Part shown: positions 30,997 through 37,939 of the stretch, one piece after another | Layout: each line of letters begins with the position of its first letter | Position numbering within the stretch: position 1 is the first letter of the stretch | DNA from: Pseudomonas sp. RIT288 | GTDB taxonomy: Bacteria > Pseudomonadota > Gammaproteobacteria > Pseudomonadales > Pseudomonadaceae | Direction of reading: 5' to 3' | Length of the DNA stretch: 37,939 bases | NCBI RefSeq assembly: GCF_000631985.1 | Contig: NZ_JFYN01000022.1 | Coordinates: forward strand, 1-37,939 | Position numbers and translations under genes: made by a program | The notes under the pieces: model-generated | What the model saw: the letters and a program-made list of their open reading frames with translations, nothing else | What the model was told of the DNA's origin: nothing | Databases searched by the model: none

Positions 30997-31666
30997 AGGA
31001 ACGCCGCTCGGCGATCATCAACAGTGACTGCGGCACCGGGCTTTGCGGATGCTGCGGCTCCTGCAGGCTGACAATTTGAAACCCAGCCATGTCCAGCGCG
31101 TTGCACCAACTCGACAGCGTGCGGAAATACCATGGCATCGGCTGCCACTGGCCCTTGAACCCGGCGAACGATTCCTCACGCCAGCCGTCCTGATAATTGC
31201 CGGCCGCCACGGCCCACGGATGCAGGGTCTGGATGATCATGGCGCCGCCGGGAACCAGCAACGCATGCATCGCGGCGAGTAATGGAATGATGTCCTGATG
31301 CAGCAGCGAGAAGTTGGCGCAGATCAAATCGTAATCACGGCCAATATCAATTTCGGCGTCGACCAATGCCGCGTAACTGGCGACATGTACCTTGGTCGAA
31401 CCGGCGTCGCGCGCCGCGTCAATCAACGTCGCGTCGCCATCGACGCCTGCCACATCGATACCGCGATCCGCCAGCGCCCGCAACAACCAGCCTTCGCCGC
31501 AACCCAGGTCCAGCGCGCGTCCCGGTTGGCGGCCCATGATCGCCAGCAGGATCGCCTGATCGGTGACCTGCTGACGGCTTTCGATGGCACCGCTGCGGAT
31601 CACTTCGATCCAGGCATCAGCGTTGGCGTGCCAGCTCTGTAACAAGGTGGATTCAGGGGAGGGCAT
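30992..31666 (-). CDS. Class I SAM-dependent methyltransferase
   Basis: This is a 224-residue Rossmann-type methyltransferase. Motif I ALDLGCGEGWLLRAL and the following acidic VAGVDGDATLI bind S-adenosylmethionine; YDLICANFSLLHQDI and LVPGGAMIIQTLHPW are later family motifs. The substrate is unknown, probably a small molecule. The ATG at 31666 has GGAGACA in front. An earlier in-frame start at 31726 adds 20 residues without clear homology. The final Leu-stop is read from a REP arm. Confidence 0.9.
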   Translation of the reverse strand: MPSPESTLLQSWHANADAWIEVIRSGAIESRQQVTDQAILLAIMGRQPGRALDLGCGEGWLLRALADRGIDVAGVDGDATLIDAARDAGSTKVHVASYAALVDAEIDIGRDYDLICANFSLLHQDIIPLLAAMHALLVPGGAMIIQTLHPWAVAAGNYQDGWREESFAGFKGQWQPMPWYFRTLSSWCNALDMAGFQIVSLQEPQHPQSPVPQSLLMIAERRSL

Positions 31667-31759
31667 GGGCGCTGTCTCCGGCAAAGGCAGAATGTGGGTG
31701 TTCGCTTGTACGGCTGCTATGTTCAAAGGCTGAACAGAGTCTGGCAGAGGATAGACACC

Positions 31760-32152
31760 ATGAACCCATTAACTGGCGGTTGCCTGTGCGGCGATGTGCG
31801 TTTCGAAGCGTCTGGCCAACCTTACCGCGTCGGCATCTGCCACTGCCTCGACTGCCGCAAACACCACGGCGCGTTGTTTCATGCCTCGGCGATATTTCCC
31901 GAGAATGCGGTGACCGTCAGCGGCAAGACGGGCACGTATCAAGGCCGGGAGTTCTGTCCGCGCTGTGGTTCGCCGGTACTTGCGCGTTCGGCGGATGAAA
32001 TTGAAGTCAATGTCGGCTCGCTGGACGAGCCGAACCTGTTCAGGCCGACTTATGAGCTGTGGACGATCCGCCGCGAAGAATGGCTGCCGGCACTTCCACT
32101 GGCGCACCACTACGAACGTGATCGCGAAGGTACAGGGCGTACCGAGGCGTAG
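31760..32152 (+). CDS. GFA family zinc protein
   Basis: This is a 130-residue small zinc protein. The Cys sites are GGCLCGDVRFE (around residue 9), ICHCLDCRKHHG (around 29) and FCPRCGSPVL (around 70), the usual GFA arrangement. The shorter C-terminus ends in a tryptophan-containing segment WTIRREEWLPAL. The activity is unknown. The ATG at 31760 has GCAGAGG upstream. It is transcribed away from the methyltransferase, with about 93 bp between start codons for both promoters. It is the second GFA protein in the window. Confidence 0.9.
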   Translation: MNPLTGGCLCGDVRFEASGQPYRVGICHCLDCRKHHGALFHASAIFPENAVTVSGKTGTYQGREFCPRCGSPVLARSADEIEVNVGSLDEPNLFRPTYELWTIRREEWLPALPLAHHYERDREGTGRTEA

Positions 32153-32179
32153 TACGCAGTCAGCCAATCACCCAGTCCC

Positions 32180-32403
32180 CCTGTGGGAGCGAGCCTGCTC
32201 GCGAATGCGCTGGGTCAGCCAACCCCTCATTGATTGACCGATTGCCTTCGCCAGCAGGCTGGCTCCCACACGGTCCCTGGTGTGACCGAGTATTCAGCAG
32301 GCACCTGAAAACCTGTGGGAGCTGGCTTGCCAACGATGAGGCCGGCACATCCACAATTGAAGTTGCCTGATCCACCGCCATCGCTGGCAAGCCAGCTCCC
32401 ACA
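32180..32403. repeat. Two REP pairs, tgtgggagc type
   Basis: Units lie at about 32180-32205 (+), 32246-32270 (-), 32312-32343 (+) and 32376-32403 (-). The second pair has the same core family as the array at 1-600 (gtgggagctggcttgcca). The first plus unit (gagcgagcctgctcgcga) is a variant closer to the gagtgagc type. They fill the gap between convergent genes. Confidence 0.9.
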
Positions 32404-32413
32404 ATGATGTGTG

Positions 32414-33244
32414 TCACCCGCGAATAAACGCCAGCAGATCCGCATTGATCGTCGCCGCCTCACTCGTCGGCATCCCGTGCGGAAATCCCGGATAGGACTT
32501 CAACGTGCCATTTGGCAGCAGTTTCGCCGACAAAGGCCCCGAGTTCGCATACGGTACGATCTGATCGTCCTCGCCGTGCATCACCAGCACCGGCACGGTG
32601 ACCTTCTTCAGGTCTTCGGTGAAGTCGGTCTGCGAGAACGCGACGATCCCGTCGTAATGCGCCTTGGCGCCGCCAATCATGCCCTGACGCCACCAGTTGC
32701 TGATGATCCCTTCCGAAGGCTTGGCTCCCGGGCGGTTGTAGCCGTAGAACGGGCCGGTGGGAATGTCGCGATAGAACTGCGCACGATTGGCCGCCAGTTG
32801 TGCCTGGAAGTCGTCGAACACCGATTTCGGCAATCCACCGGGATTGCTTTCGGTCTGAACCATCAACGGTGGCACCGCGCTGATCAACACACCTTTGGCG
32901 ACGTTGTCCTGACCGTGACGGGCGATGTAGTGGATGACCTCGCCGCCGCCGGTGGAGTGGCCGACATGCACCACGTTCTTCACCCCCAGGTGCTGAACCA
33001 CCGCCAGCGCATCGTCGGCGTAGTGATCCATGTCGTGGCCGTCCCAGACCTGGCTCGACCGTCCGTGCCCCCGACGGTCGTGGGCAATCACCCGAAAACC
33101 CTGGGCCAGAAAGAACAGCATCTGCGCATCCCAATCATCCGAGCTGAGCGGCCAGCCATGGTGAAAGTGGATCACCGGCGCGTCCTTCGGGCCCCAGTCC
33201 TTGTAGAAAATATCGACGCCGTCTTTGGTGGTGACAAATCCCAT
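32414..33244 (-). CDS. Alpha/beta hydrolase (non-heme haloperoxidase/arylesterase type)
   Basis: This is a 276-residue hydrolase with the oxyanion motif HHGWPL (about residues 28-33), nucleophile Ser97 in GHSTGGGE, acid Asp in MHGEDDQIVPY and catalytic His in GFPHGMPT. This group includes esterases that also show perhydrolase (haloperoxidase-like) activity without a metal. The substrate is unknown. The ATG at 33244 has AGGAG upstream. It is divergent from the molybdenum hydroxylase operon, with a 251-bp shared upstream region that has no feature I can define. Confidence 0.93.
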   Translation of the reverse strand: MGFVTTKDGVDIFYKDWGPKDAPVIHFHHGWPLSSDDWDAQMLFFLAQGFRVIAHDRRGHGRSSQVWDGHDMDHYADDALAVVQHLGVKNVVHVGHSTGGGEVIHYIARHGQDNVAKGVLISAVPPLMVQTESNPGGLPKSVFDDFQAQLAANRAQFYRDIPTGPFYGYNRPGAKPSEGIISNWWRQGMIGGAKAHYDGIVAFSQTDFTEDLKKVTVPVLVMHGEDDQIVPYANSGPLSAKLLPNGTLKSYPGFPHGMPTSEAATINADLLAFIRG

Positions 33245-33495
33245 GTTCGCGACTCCTGAGCATTGTGATGGGTTACCGCGCTCGTCGCAGACCGGTCGTG
33301 AGGGTTCGGATGAGCGCTGTTATCAGCCAGAGGATTAAAGTCGACATTTTTGCGTTGAGGCATGACCGGTGGTCGCCACGTCTGGCTTCACGCGCAAATT
33401 AGGCTTTGCTGAAAGGGATAAGCCGAGGCGCGCACAGGCTTCGATGGCCGTAGCGACGCCCCTTCAGAACACCGTGAGTCTGAGGAAAATCCCCG

Positions 33496-33951
33496 ATGCT
33501 GACCTTGAATATCAATGGCAAGGATCAGGAACTCGATGTGCCGGCCGACATGCCGTTGCTCTGGGTTCTGCGTGACGTGGCACACCTGACCGGTACCAAA
33601 TTCGGCTGTGGCATGGCCCAGTGTGGCGCCTGCACCGTACACGTCGATGGCGCGCCGTTGCGCGCCTGTATCACGCCCGCCACCGCCGTGGCCCACGGCC
33701 AGAAAATCCTCACCATCGAAGGCTTGTCCACCGACGGCTCGCACCCGGTGCAGCAGGCCTGGGCCGAACTCGATGTGGTGCAGTGCGGTTACTGCCAGTC
33801 CGGGCAGATCATGTCTGCCGCCGCGCTGCTGGCGAAAATCCCCAAACCCACCGACAGCGATATCGATCAGGCGCTCTCCGGCAACATTTGCCGCTGCGGT
33901 ACCTATCCCCGGATCCGTGCGGCGGTCAAGCGCGCGTCCGAAATCGGCTGA
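33496..33951 (+). CDS. 2Fe-2S subunit of an isoquinoline 1-oxidoreductase-type molybdenum hydroxylase
   Basis: This is a 151-residue protein with two [2Fe-2S] clusters: a plant-ferredoxin-type one (Cys38, 43, 46, 58; CGMAQCGAC) and a helical one (Cys97, 100, 132, 134; CGYC and CRCGTY). It passes electrons from the molybdenum centre. It has no signal peptide of its own and is expected to be carried out of the cell with the Tat-tagged large subunit. It is the first gene of a three-gene operon; GAGGAAA precedes the ATG. The next gene starts 20 bp after its stop. Confidence 0.95.
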   Translation: MLTLNINGKDQELDVPADMPLLWVLRDVAHLTGTKFGCGMAQCGACTVHVDGAPLRACITPATAVAHGQKILTIEGLSTDGSHPVQQAWAELDVVQCGYCQSGQIMSAAALLAKIPKPTDSDIDQALSGNICRCGTYPRIRAAVKRASEIG

Positions 33952-33971
33952 TGCATGTTGGGAGAAGGCTG

Positions 33972-36134
33972 ATGAACAGTCCTGTATCGCGTCGCGGATT
34001 TCTCAAGGGCAGTGCCGTGCTGGGTGGCGGTCTGGTGGTGGCGTTTGTCGTCCCCGGTGCCCATCGATTTGCTCTGGCGGCGGAGAATGAAGGCAAGGTC
34101 TTCGCGCCGAATGCGTTTTTGCGTATCGCCGCCGACAACAGCGTCACAGTGTTGCTCGGGCATTCGGAAATGGGCCAGGGCATCTGGACCGGCCTGACCA
34201 TGCTGATTGCCGAAGAACTGGACGCCGACTGGTCGACGATTCGCGTCGAACACTCGCCGGCCTCGGCGGCCAATTACGGCATGCCCGCATTCGGCGGGAT
34301 GCAGATTACCGGCGGCTCGACCTCGACCTGGATGGAGTTCGACCGTTACCGGCTCGCCGGGGCCACGGCGCGGCAGATGCTGGTTGAAGCGGCGGCCAAG
34401 CGTTTCAACGTCGCTGCGTCGACGATTCGCACCGAGTCCGGCGTAGTGATCGCCGGCGATAAACGCGCGACGTACGGCGAACTGGCGGACGCCGCCGGGC
34501 AACTGCCAGTGCCGGATCCGAAGTCGATCACCTTCAAGGAGGCCAAGGACTGGAAAGTCATCGGCAAGCCGACCAAGCGTCTCGACACCCCGGAGAAAAT
34601 CACCGGGCGCGCCAAGTTCGGCATGGACGTGCAATTCGAGGGCTTGATGACCGCGATGGTCGCGCGCGCGCCGGTGTTCGGTGCCACGGTCAAATCCTTC
34701 GAGGGCGCCGAGGCGCTGGCGGTGCCCGGCGTGCACAAAGTGGTGCAGGTGCCGACCGGCGTGGCGGTGATTGCCGAGCATTATTGGGCGGCGAAACTCG
34801 GTCGTGATGCATTGAAAGTCGATTGGGACATGGGGCCGCACACCGGCTTGAGCAGTCAGGGCCTGCTCGACAGCTTCCGCAAACTGGCAGCGACACCGGG
34901 CACTTCCGCCAGCCAGGCCGGGGATCCGCAGGGCAACTTCGGCAAGGCGGCGAAGAAGATCAACGTCGAGTACAGCGTGCCCTATCTGGCGCACGCACCG
35001 ATGGAGCCGCTGAACTGTACGGTGAAGATCAGCGCGCAAAAGTGCGAGATCTGGACCGGCACGCAGTTCCAGACCCTCGACCAGATGGTCGCCGGCAAGA
35101 TCACCGGACTCAAACCGGAACAGGTGGAAATTCATACCGAGTTTCTTGGCGGCGGATTCGGGCGCCGGGCCAATCCGACCTCGGACTTCGTCGCCGAAGC
35201 GGTACAAGTGGCGAAAGCCGCCGGGCTGCCGGTGAAAACCGTATGGTCGCGCGAGGATGACATTCGTGGCGGTTATTACCGCTCGATGTTCCTGCATCAG
35301 GCGCGCATCGGCCTCGACGGGCAGGGCATGCCGCTGAGCTGGCAGCATGTGCTGGTCGGTCAGTCGATCATGGCCGGCACCATGCTCGAACAGACCATGG
35401 TCAAGAACGGCATCGACGCGACTTCGGTCGAAGGCGTGGCCGACAGCCCTTATATCAAGGGTCTGGCTCATCAACAGGTCGAGCTGCATTCGCCGCAGAC
35501 CGGGATCAATGTGCTGTGGCTGCGTTCGGTGGGGCACAGCCACACCGCGTTCGTCATGGAGTCGCTGATCGATGAAATGGCCACGGCGGCGGGCAAGGAC
35601 CCGGTCGAATATCGACGCACCTTGCTCAAGGACCATGCGCGGCATCTAGGGGTGCTGAATCTGGCGGTGGAGAAGGCCAACTGGGCAGCGCCATTGCCGG
35701 ACGGGCATGCATTGGGCGTGGCGGTGCACGAGTCGTTCGGCAGTTATGTGGCGCAGGTGGCCGAGGTCTCGCAGGACAATCTGGCGATCCGCGTGCACCG
35801 CGTGGTGTGTGCGGTGGATTGCGGGATCGCAGTCAACCCGCAGAGCATCGCGGCGCAGATGGAATCGTGCATCACCTTTGGCCTGGGCATGGCGCTGCAC
35901 AGCAAGCTGACGGTCAAGGACGGCGCGGTGGTGCAATCCAATTATCACGACTATCAGGTGCTGCGGCTCAACGAGATGCCGGTGGTCGAGGTGCATATCG
36001 TGCCCAGCAGCGACAAACCCGGCGGCATCGGCGAGGCCGGTGTTCCGCCCACCGCGCCGGCGGTGGCCAACGCGGTGTATGCGCTGACCGGGCAGCGCCT
36101 GCGTGAACTGCCGCTGCAACTGTCGGGGGTGTGA
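33972..36134 (+). CDS. Molybdopterin-binding subunit of isoquinoline 1-oxidoreductase/aldehyde oxidase-type enzyme
   Basis: This is a 720-residue large subunit of the xanthine dehydrogenase superfamily. The N-terminus SRRGFLKGSAVLGGG is a twin-arginine signal, so the folded enzyme should work in the periplasm. The conserved C-terminal GGIGEAGVPPTAPAVANA contains the catalytic Glu of GxGE. The central HAPMEPLNCT and LGGGFGRRA segments match cofactor-binding regions. It hydroxylates an N-heterocycle or oxidises an aldehyde, and the substrate is not predictable. The ATG at 33972 is preferred because GGAGAAGG lies just upstream; an ATG at 33951 overlaps the previous stop. The downstream cytochrome is the likely electron acceptor. 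Confidence 0.95.
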   Translation: MNSPVSRRGFLKGSAVLGGGLVVAFVVPGAHRFALAAENEGKVFAPNAFLRIAADNSVTVLLGHSEMGQGIWTGLTMLIAEELDADWSTIRVEHSPASAANYGMPAFGGMQITGGSTSTWMEFDRYRLAGATARQMLVEAAAKRFNVAASTIRTESGVVIAGDKRATYGELADAAGQLPVPDPKSITFKEAKDWKVIGKPTKRLDTPEKITGRAKFGMDVQFEGLMTAMVARAPVFGATVKSFEGAEALAVPGVHKVVQVPTGVAVIAEHYWAAKLGRDALKVDWDMGPHTGLSSQGLLDSFRKLAATPGTSASQAGDPQGNFGKAAKKINVEYSVPYLAHAPMEPLNCTVKISAQKCEIWTGTQFQTLDQMVAGKITGLKPEQVEIHTEFLGGGFGRRANPTSDFVAEAVQVAKAAGLPVKTVWSREDDIRGGYYRSMFLHQARIGLDGQGMPLSWQHVLVGQSIMAGTMLEQTMVKNGIDATSVEGVADSPYIKGLAHQQVELHSPQTGINVLWLRSVGHSHTAFVMESLIDEMATAAGKDPVEYRRTLLKDHARHLGVLNLAVEKANWAAPLPDGHALGVAVHESFGSYVAQVAEVSQDNLAIRVHRVVCAVDCGIAVNPQSIAAQMESCITFGLGMALHSKLTVKDGAVVQSNYHDYQVLRLNEMPVVEVHIVPSSDKPGGIGEAGVPPTAPAVANAVYALTGQRLRELPLQLSGV

Positions 36135-36135
36135 G

Positions 36136-36714
36136 ATGAAACGACATCTGCTGTTGGGCACGATGATGTTGCTGGGACTGGGCGGCTACGCTTCGGATCT
36201 GTTTGCCGATGATCAGGAGGCACTCAAGGCGTTCGGCACGGTGCAGAAGGTGTTCCAGAGCCCGCGCTGCCAGAACTGCCACATCCCCGGTGATTCGCCG
36301 CTGCAGTTCGACGCCGGAACCCCGCACGCGATGAATGTGGTGCGTGGCATGGACGGCAAGGGCGCCGCCGGTTTGCCTTGCGCCACTTGCCACGCCGAGA
36401 CCAATCCGCCTGAAAGTTATGGCGCGCATGCACCTCCGGGAGCGCCGCACTGGAGCTTGCCGCCGGCGGCGCACAAGATGGCGTGGATCGGCCTGCCACC
36501 GGACAAGTTGTGCGCAATGATCAAGGATCGTTCGAGCAACGGCGACCGTGATTTCGCCGCGCTGATCAAACATGTCAGCGACGACAAACTGGTGTTGTGG
36601 GGCTGGAATCCGGGGGCAGGGCGCACGCCGGTGCCGGTACCGCATGACATTTTTGTGGCCCAGTTCAAGCTTTGGGCCGACGCTGGCGGACCATGCCCGG
36701 TGGCGGGCGGTTGA
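36136..36714 (+). CDS. Periplasmic diheme cytochrome c-type protein
   Basis: This is a 192-residue protein with an N-terminal Sec signal (MKRHLLLGTMMLLGLGGYAS) and two heme-attachment motifs: CQNCH at residues 45-49 and CATCH at 82-86. It begins one base after the stop of the molybdenum subunit, so it is co-translated and should accept electrons from that enzyme and pass them to the respiratory chain. The fold beyond the heme motifs (ILWGWNP-like GWNPGAGRTPVP segment) is family-typical of small proteins linked to such dehydrogenases. No separate membrane anchor is seen. Confidence 0.9.
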   Translation: MKRHLLLGTMMLLGLGGYASDLFADDQEALKAFGTVQKVFQSPRCQNCHIPGDSPLQFDAGTPHAMNVVRGMDGKGAAGLPCATCHAETNPPESYGAHAPPGAPHWSLPPAAHKMAWIGLPPDKLCAMIKDRSSNGDRDFAALIKHVSDDKLVLWGWNPGAGRTPVPVPHDIFVAQFKLWADAGGPCPVAGG

Positions 36715-36775
36715 GTGTGTGAGTCGCTGGCGAATCAAGCTACTCTAACGGTCATTGACCCTGATGGAGTGCGTG

Positions 36776-37741
36776 ATGCTGGCCCCGATCAAACCCGCCA
36801 ATGAAGCAACCCGAATTGAAGCGCTGCACGGCTTGAAGGTTCTTGATTCGGCGCCGGAGGAGCGTTTTGACCGGCTCACGCGGCTGGCCAAACGCCTGTT
36901 CAATGTGCCGATTGCCCTGGTGACGCTGGTCGATACCGATCGGCAGTGGTTCAAGTCCTGTGTGGGTCTGGGCGTCAGTGAAACCCCGAGGAATGTGTCG
37001 TTCTGCGGCCATGCGATCCTTCAGGACGAACTGCTGATGGTGGCGGACGCCAAGCAGGACGAGCGCTTTTATGACAATCCGCTGGTTACCGGCGAGCCGA
37101 AGATTCGTTTTTACGCGGGCTACCCGCTGACCGTGCCTGACGGCAACAAAATGGGCACCTTGTGCCTGATCGACACCAAGCCGCGCGAACTCGACGACGA
37201 GGAGCGTGCCCTGTTGCGCGACCTCGCCGGTATGGCCGAGCAGGAGTTGATGGCGGTGCAGATGGCGAGCATGGACGAGCTGACGCTGCTGTCCAACCGC
37301 CGTGGCTTCAAGACCCTGGCCCAGCATGCGCTGGACGCCTGCAAGCACCGGGACAAACCGGCGACGCTGCTGTTTTTCGATCTCAATGACTTCAAGCAGA
37401 TCAACGATCGTTACGGCCATGCCGAAGGCGACAGTGCGCTGAAGACCTTTGCTGATGTGCTGCGCATCGCTTTTCGCGAGAGCGACGTGGTCGGGCGATT
37501 GGGCGGTGACGAGTTCGTGGCGCTGCTGACCGGCTCCAGTCACGTCGAAACCACAGCGATCATGGCGCGGCTCAAGGAAATCCTCGACGAGCGCAATGCT
37601 ATGTTGCAGCGCGGCTACGAGATTCGCTTCAGCGTCGGCCAGATCGAATACGATCCGCAGCGCCATGAAACGGTGGATCGACTGCTGGCCGATGCCGACC
37701 AGGCGATGTATGCGCACAAGCAGGCGCTGAAGCGGCGCTGA
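36776..37741 (+). CDS. GAF domain-containing diguanylate cyclase
   Basis: This is a 321-residue cytosolic protein. An N-terminal GAF sensor domain (about 20-155; segments VDTDRQWFKS, SFCGHAIL, YAGYPLTVPDG) is followed by a GGDEF domain. The active-site GGDEF is at residues 243-247. The product-inhibition site RxxD (Arg234 to Asp237) sits exactly five residues before it, so both synthesis of cyclic di-GMP and feedback inhibition look intact. No EAL domain is present. The ATG at 36776 has GGAG 7 nt upstream. It is separated by 61 bp from the cytochrome gene and may have its own promoter. Confidence 0.94.
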   Translation: MLAPIKPANEATRIEALHGLKVLDSAPEERFDRLTRLAKRLFNVPIALVTLVDTDRQWFKSCVGLGVSETPRNVSFCGHAILQDELLMVADAKQDERFYDNPLVTGEPKIRFYAGYPLTVPDGNKMGTLCLIDTKPRELDDEERALLRDLAGMAEQELMAVQMASMDELTLLSNRRGFKTLAQHALDACKHRDKPATLLFFDLNDFKQINDRYGHAEGDSALKTFADVLRIAFRESDVVGRLGGDEFVALLTGSSHVETTAIMARLKEILDERNAMLQRGYEIRFSVGQIEYDPQRHETVDRLLADADQAMYAHKQALKRR

Positions 37742-37745
37742 TTCG

Positions 37746-37939
37746 GGCCTCATCGCTGGCAGGCCAGGGCCCACAGGTTTATCGGGTGCTCACAACATCC
37801 AGATACTGCGCAGAACCTTGTGGGAGCTGGCCTGCCCGCGATGGCATCCGGTCAGGCGATAGCGATGTTGGATGTGCCGGCCTCATCGCTGGCAGGCCAG
37901 CTCCCACAGGTTTATCGGGTGCTCACAAAACCCAGATAC
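37746..37939. repeat. REP units inside a 133-bp direct repeat at the window edge
   Basis: A segment of about 58 bp starting ggcctcatcgctggcaggcc occurs at 37746 and again at 37879, giving a 133-bp period. It includes the minus REP unit and the tail ggtttatcgggtgctcaca. A plus unit (tgtgggagctggcctgcccg) at 37819-37845 lies between. The second copy runs to the window edge, so the tandem array may continue. Confidence 0.9.

Noticed and set aside
33903..35645. 580-codon minus-strand frame opposite the molybdopterin subunit
   Set aside because: It is antisense to a clear family member, is rich in His and Arg, and has no recognisable motif.

Overview
The window looks like a chromosomal segment of a Pseudomonas of the fluorescens group. 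The reasons are high GC, a family-typical AcnB, a BphO-BphP phytochrome pair, and more than 35 copies of short palindromic REP elements of the kinds that fill intergenic DNA in that group. Both window edges lie inside REP-derived repeats. No tRNA, rRNA, CRISPR array, integrase or insertion sequence was recognised.

Layout. 1-600 is a 69-bp tandem array, followed by a small lipoprotein gene. 1.1-5.4 kb holds minus-strand catabolic genes: an SDR with a kinase-like phosphotransferase, a 2-hydroxyacid dehydrogenase, an isochorismatase-like hydrolase and a tautomerase. Between the last two is a candidate leader-peptide attenuator. 5.4-6.0 kb is AT-richer and carries two tiny coiled-coil membrane proteins. 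6.3-12.1 kb holds a serine-type permease, a SulP transporter and acnB. 12.5-17.1 kb holds a DUF1289 protein, a tandem universal stress protein, miaE and an RstAB-like two-component pair. 17.3-21.7 kb holds a GFA protein, an alkylation-repair cluster (ada, a PEP mutase/isocitrate lyase-family enzyme, an AlkA-type glycosylase), a VOC protein and a LysE exporter. 22.0-24.8 kb is bphO-bphP.

24.9-28.6 kb is the most unusual part. It is an AT-richer minus-strand locus whose two open frames (313 and 917 codons) are in the same reading frame and separated only by one amber codon and one serine codon. Together they look like one toxin of about 1230 residues ending in a Fic (AMPylation) domain, interrupted by TAG.

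28.8-33.2 kb holds a second LysE protein facing an AraC regulator, a PhnB-like VOC protein, a methyltransferase, a second GFA protein and an alpha/beta hydrolase. 33.5-36.7 kb is a periplasmic molybdenum hydroxylase operon (2Fe-2S subunit, Tat-exported molybdopterin subunit, diheme cytochrome c). 36.8-37.7 kb encodes a GAF-GGDEF diguanylate cyclase.

Recurrent themes. REP pairs sit mostly between convergent genes or just after stop codons, and in three genes the REP arm itself supplies the TAG stop. Most metabolic genes look like ordinary core or soft-core genes. The novelty candidates are the amber-split Fic locus, the leader/attenuator at 4.83-4.99 kb, the covarying 69-bp array, the coiled-coil membrane pair, and the long imperfect palindrome upstream of acnB.
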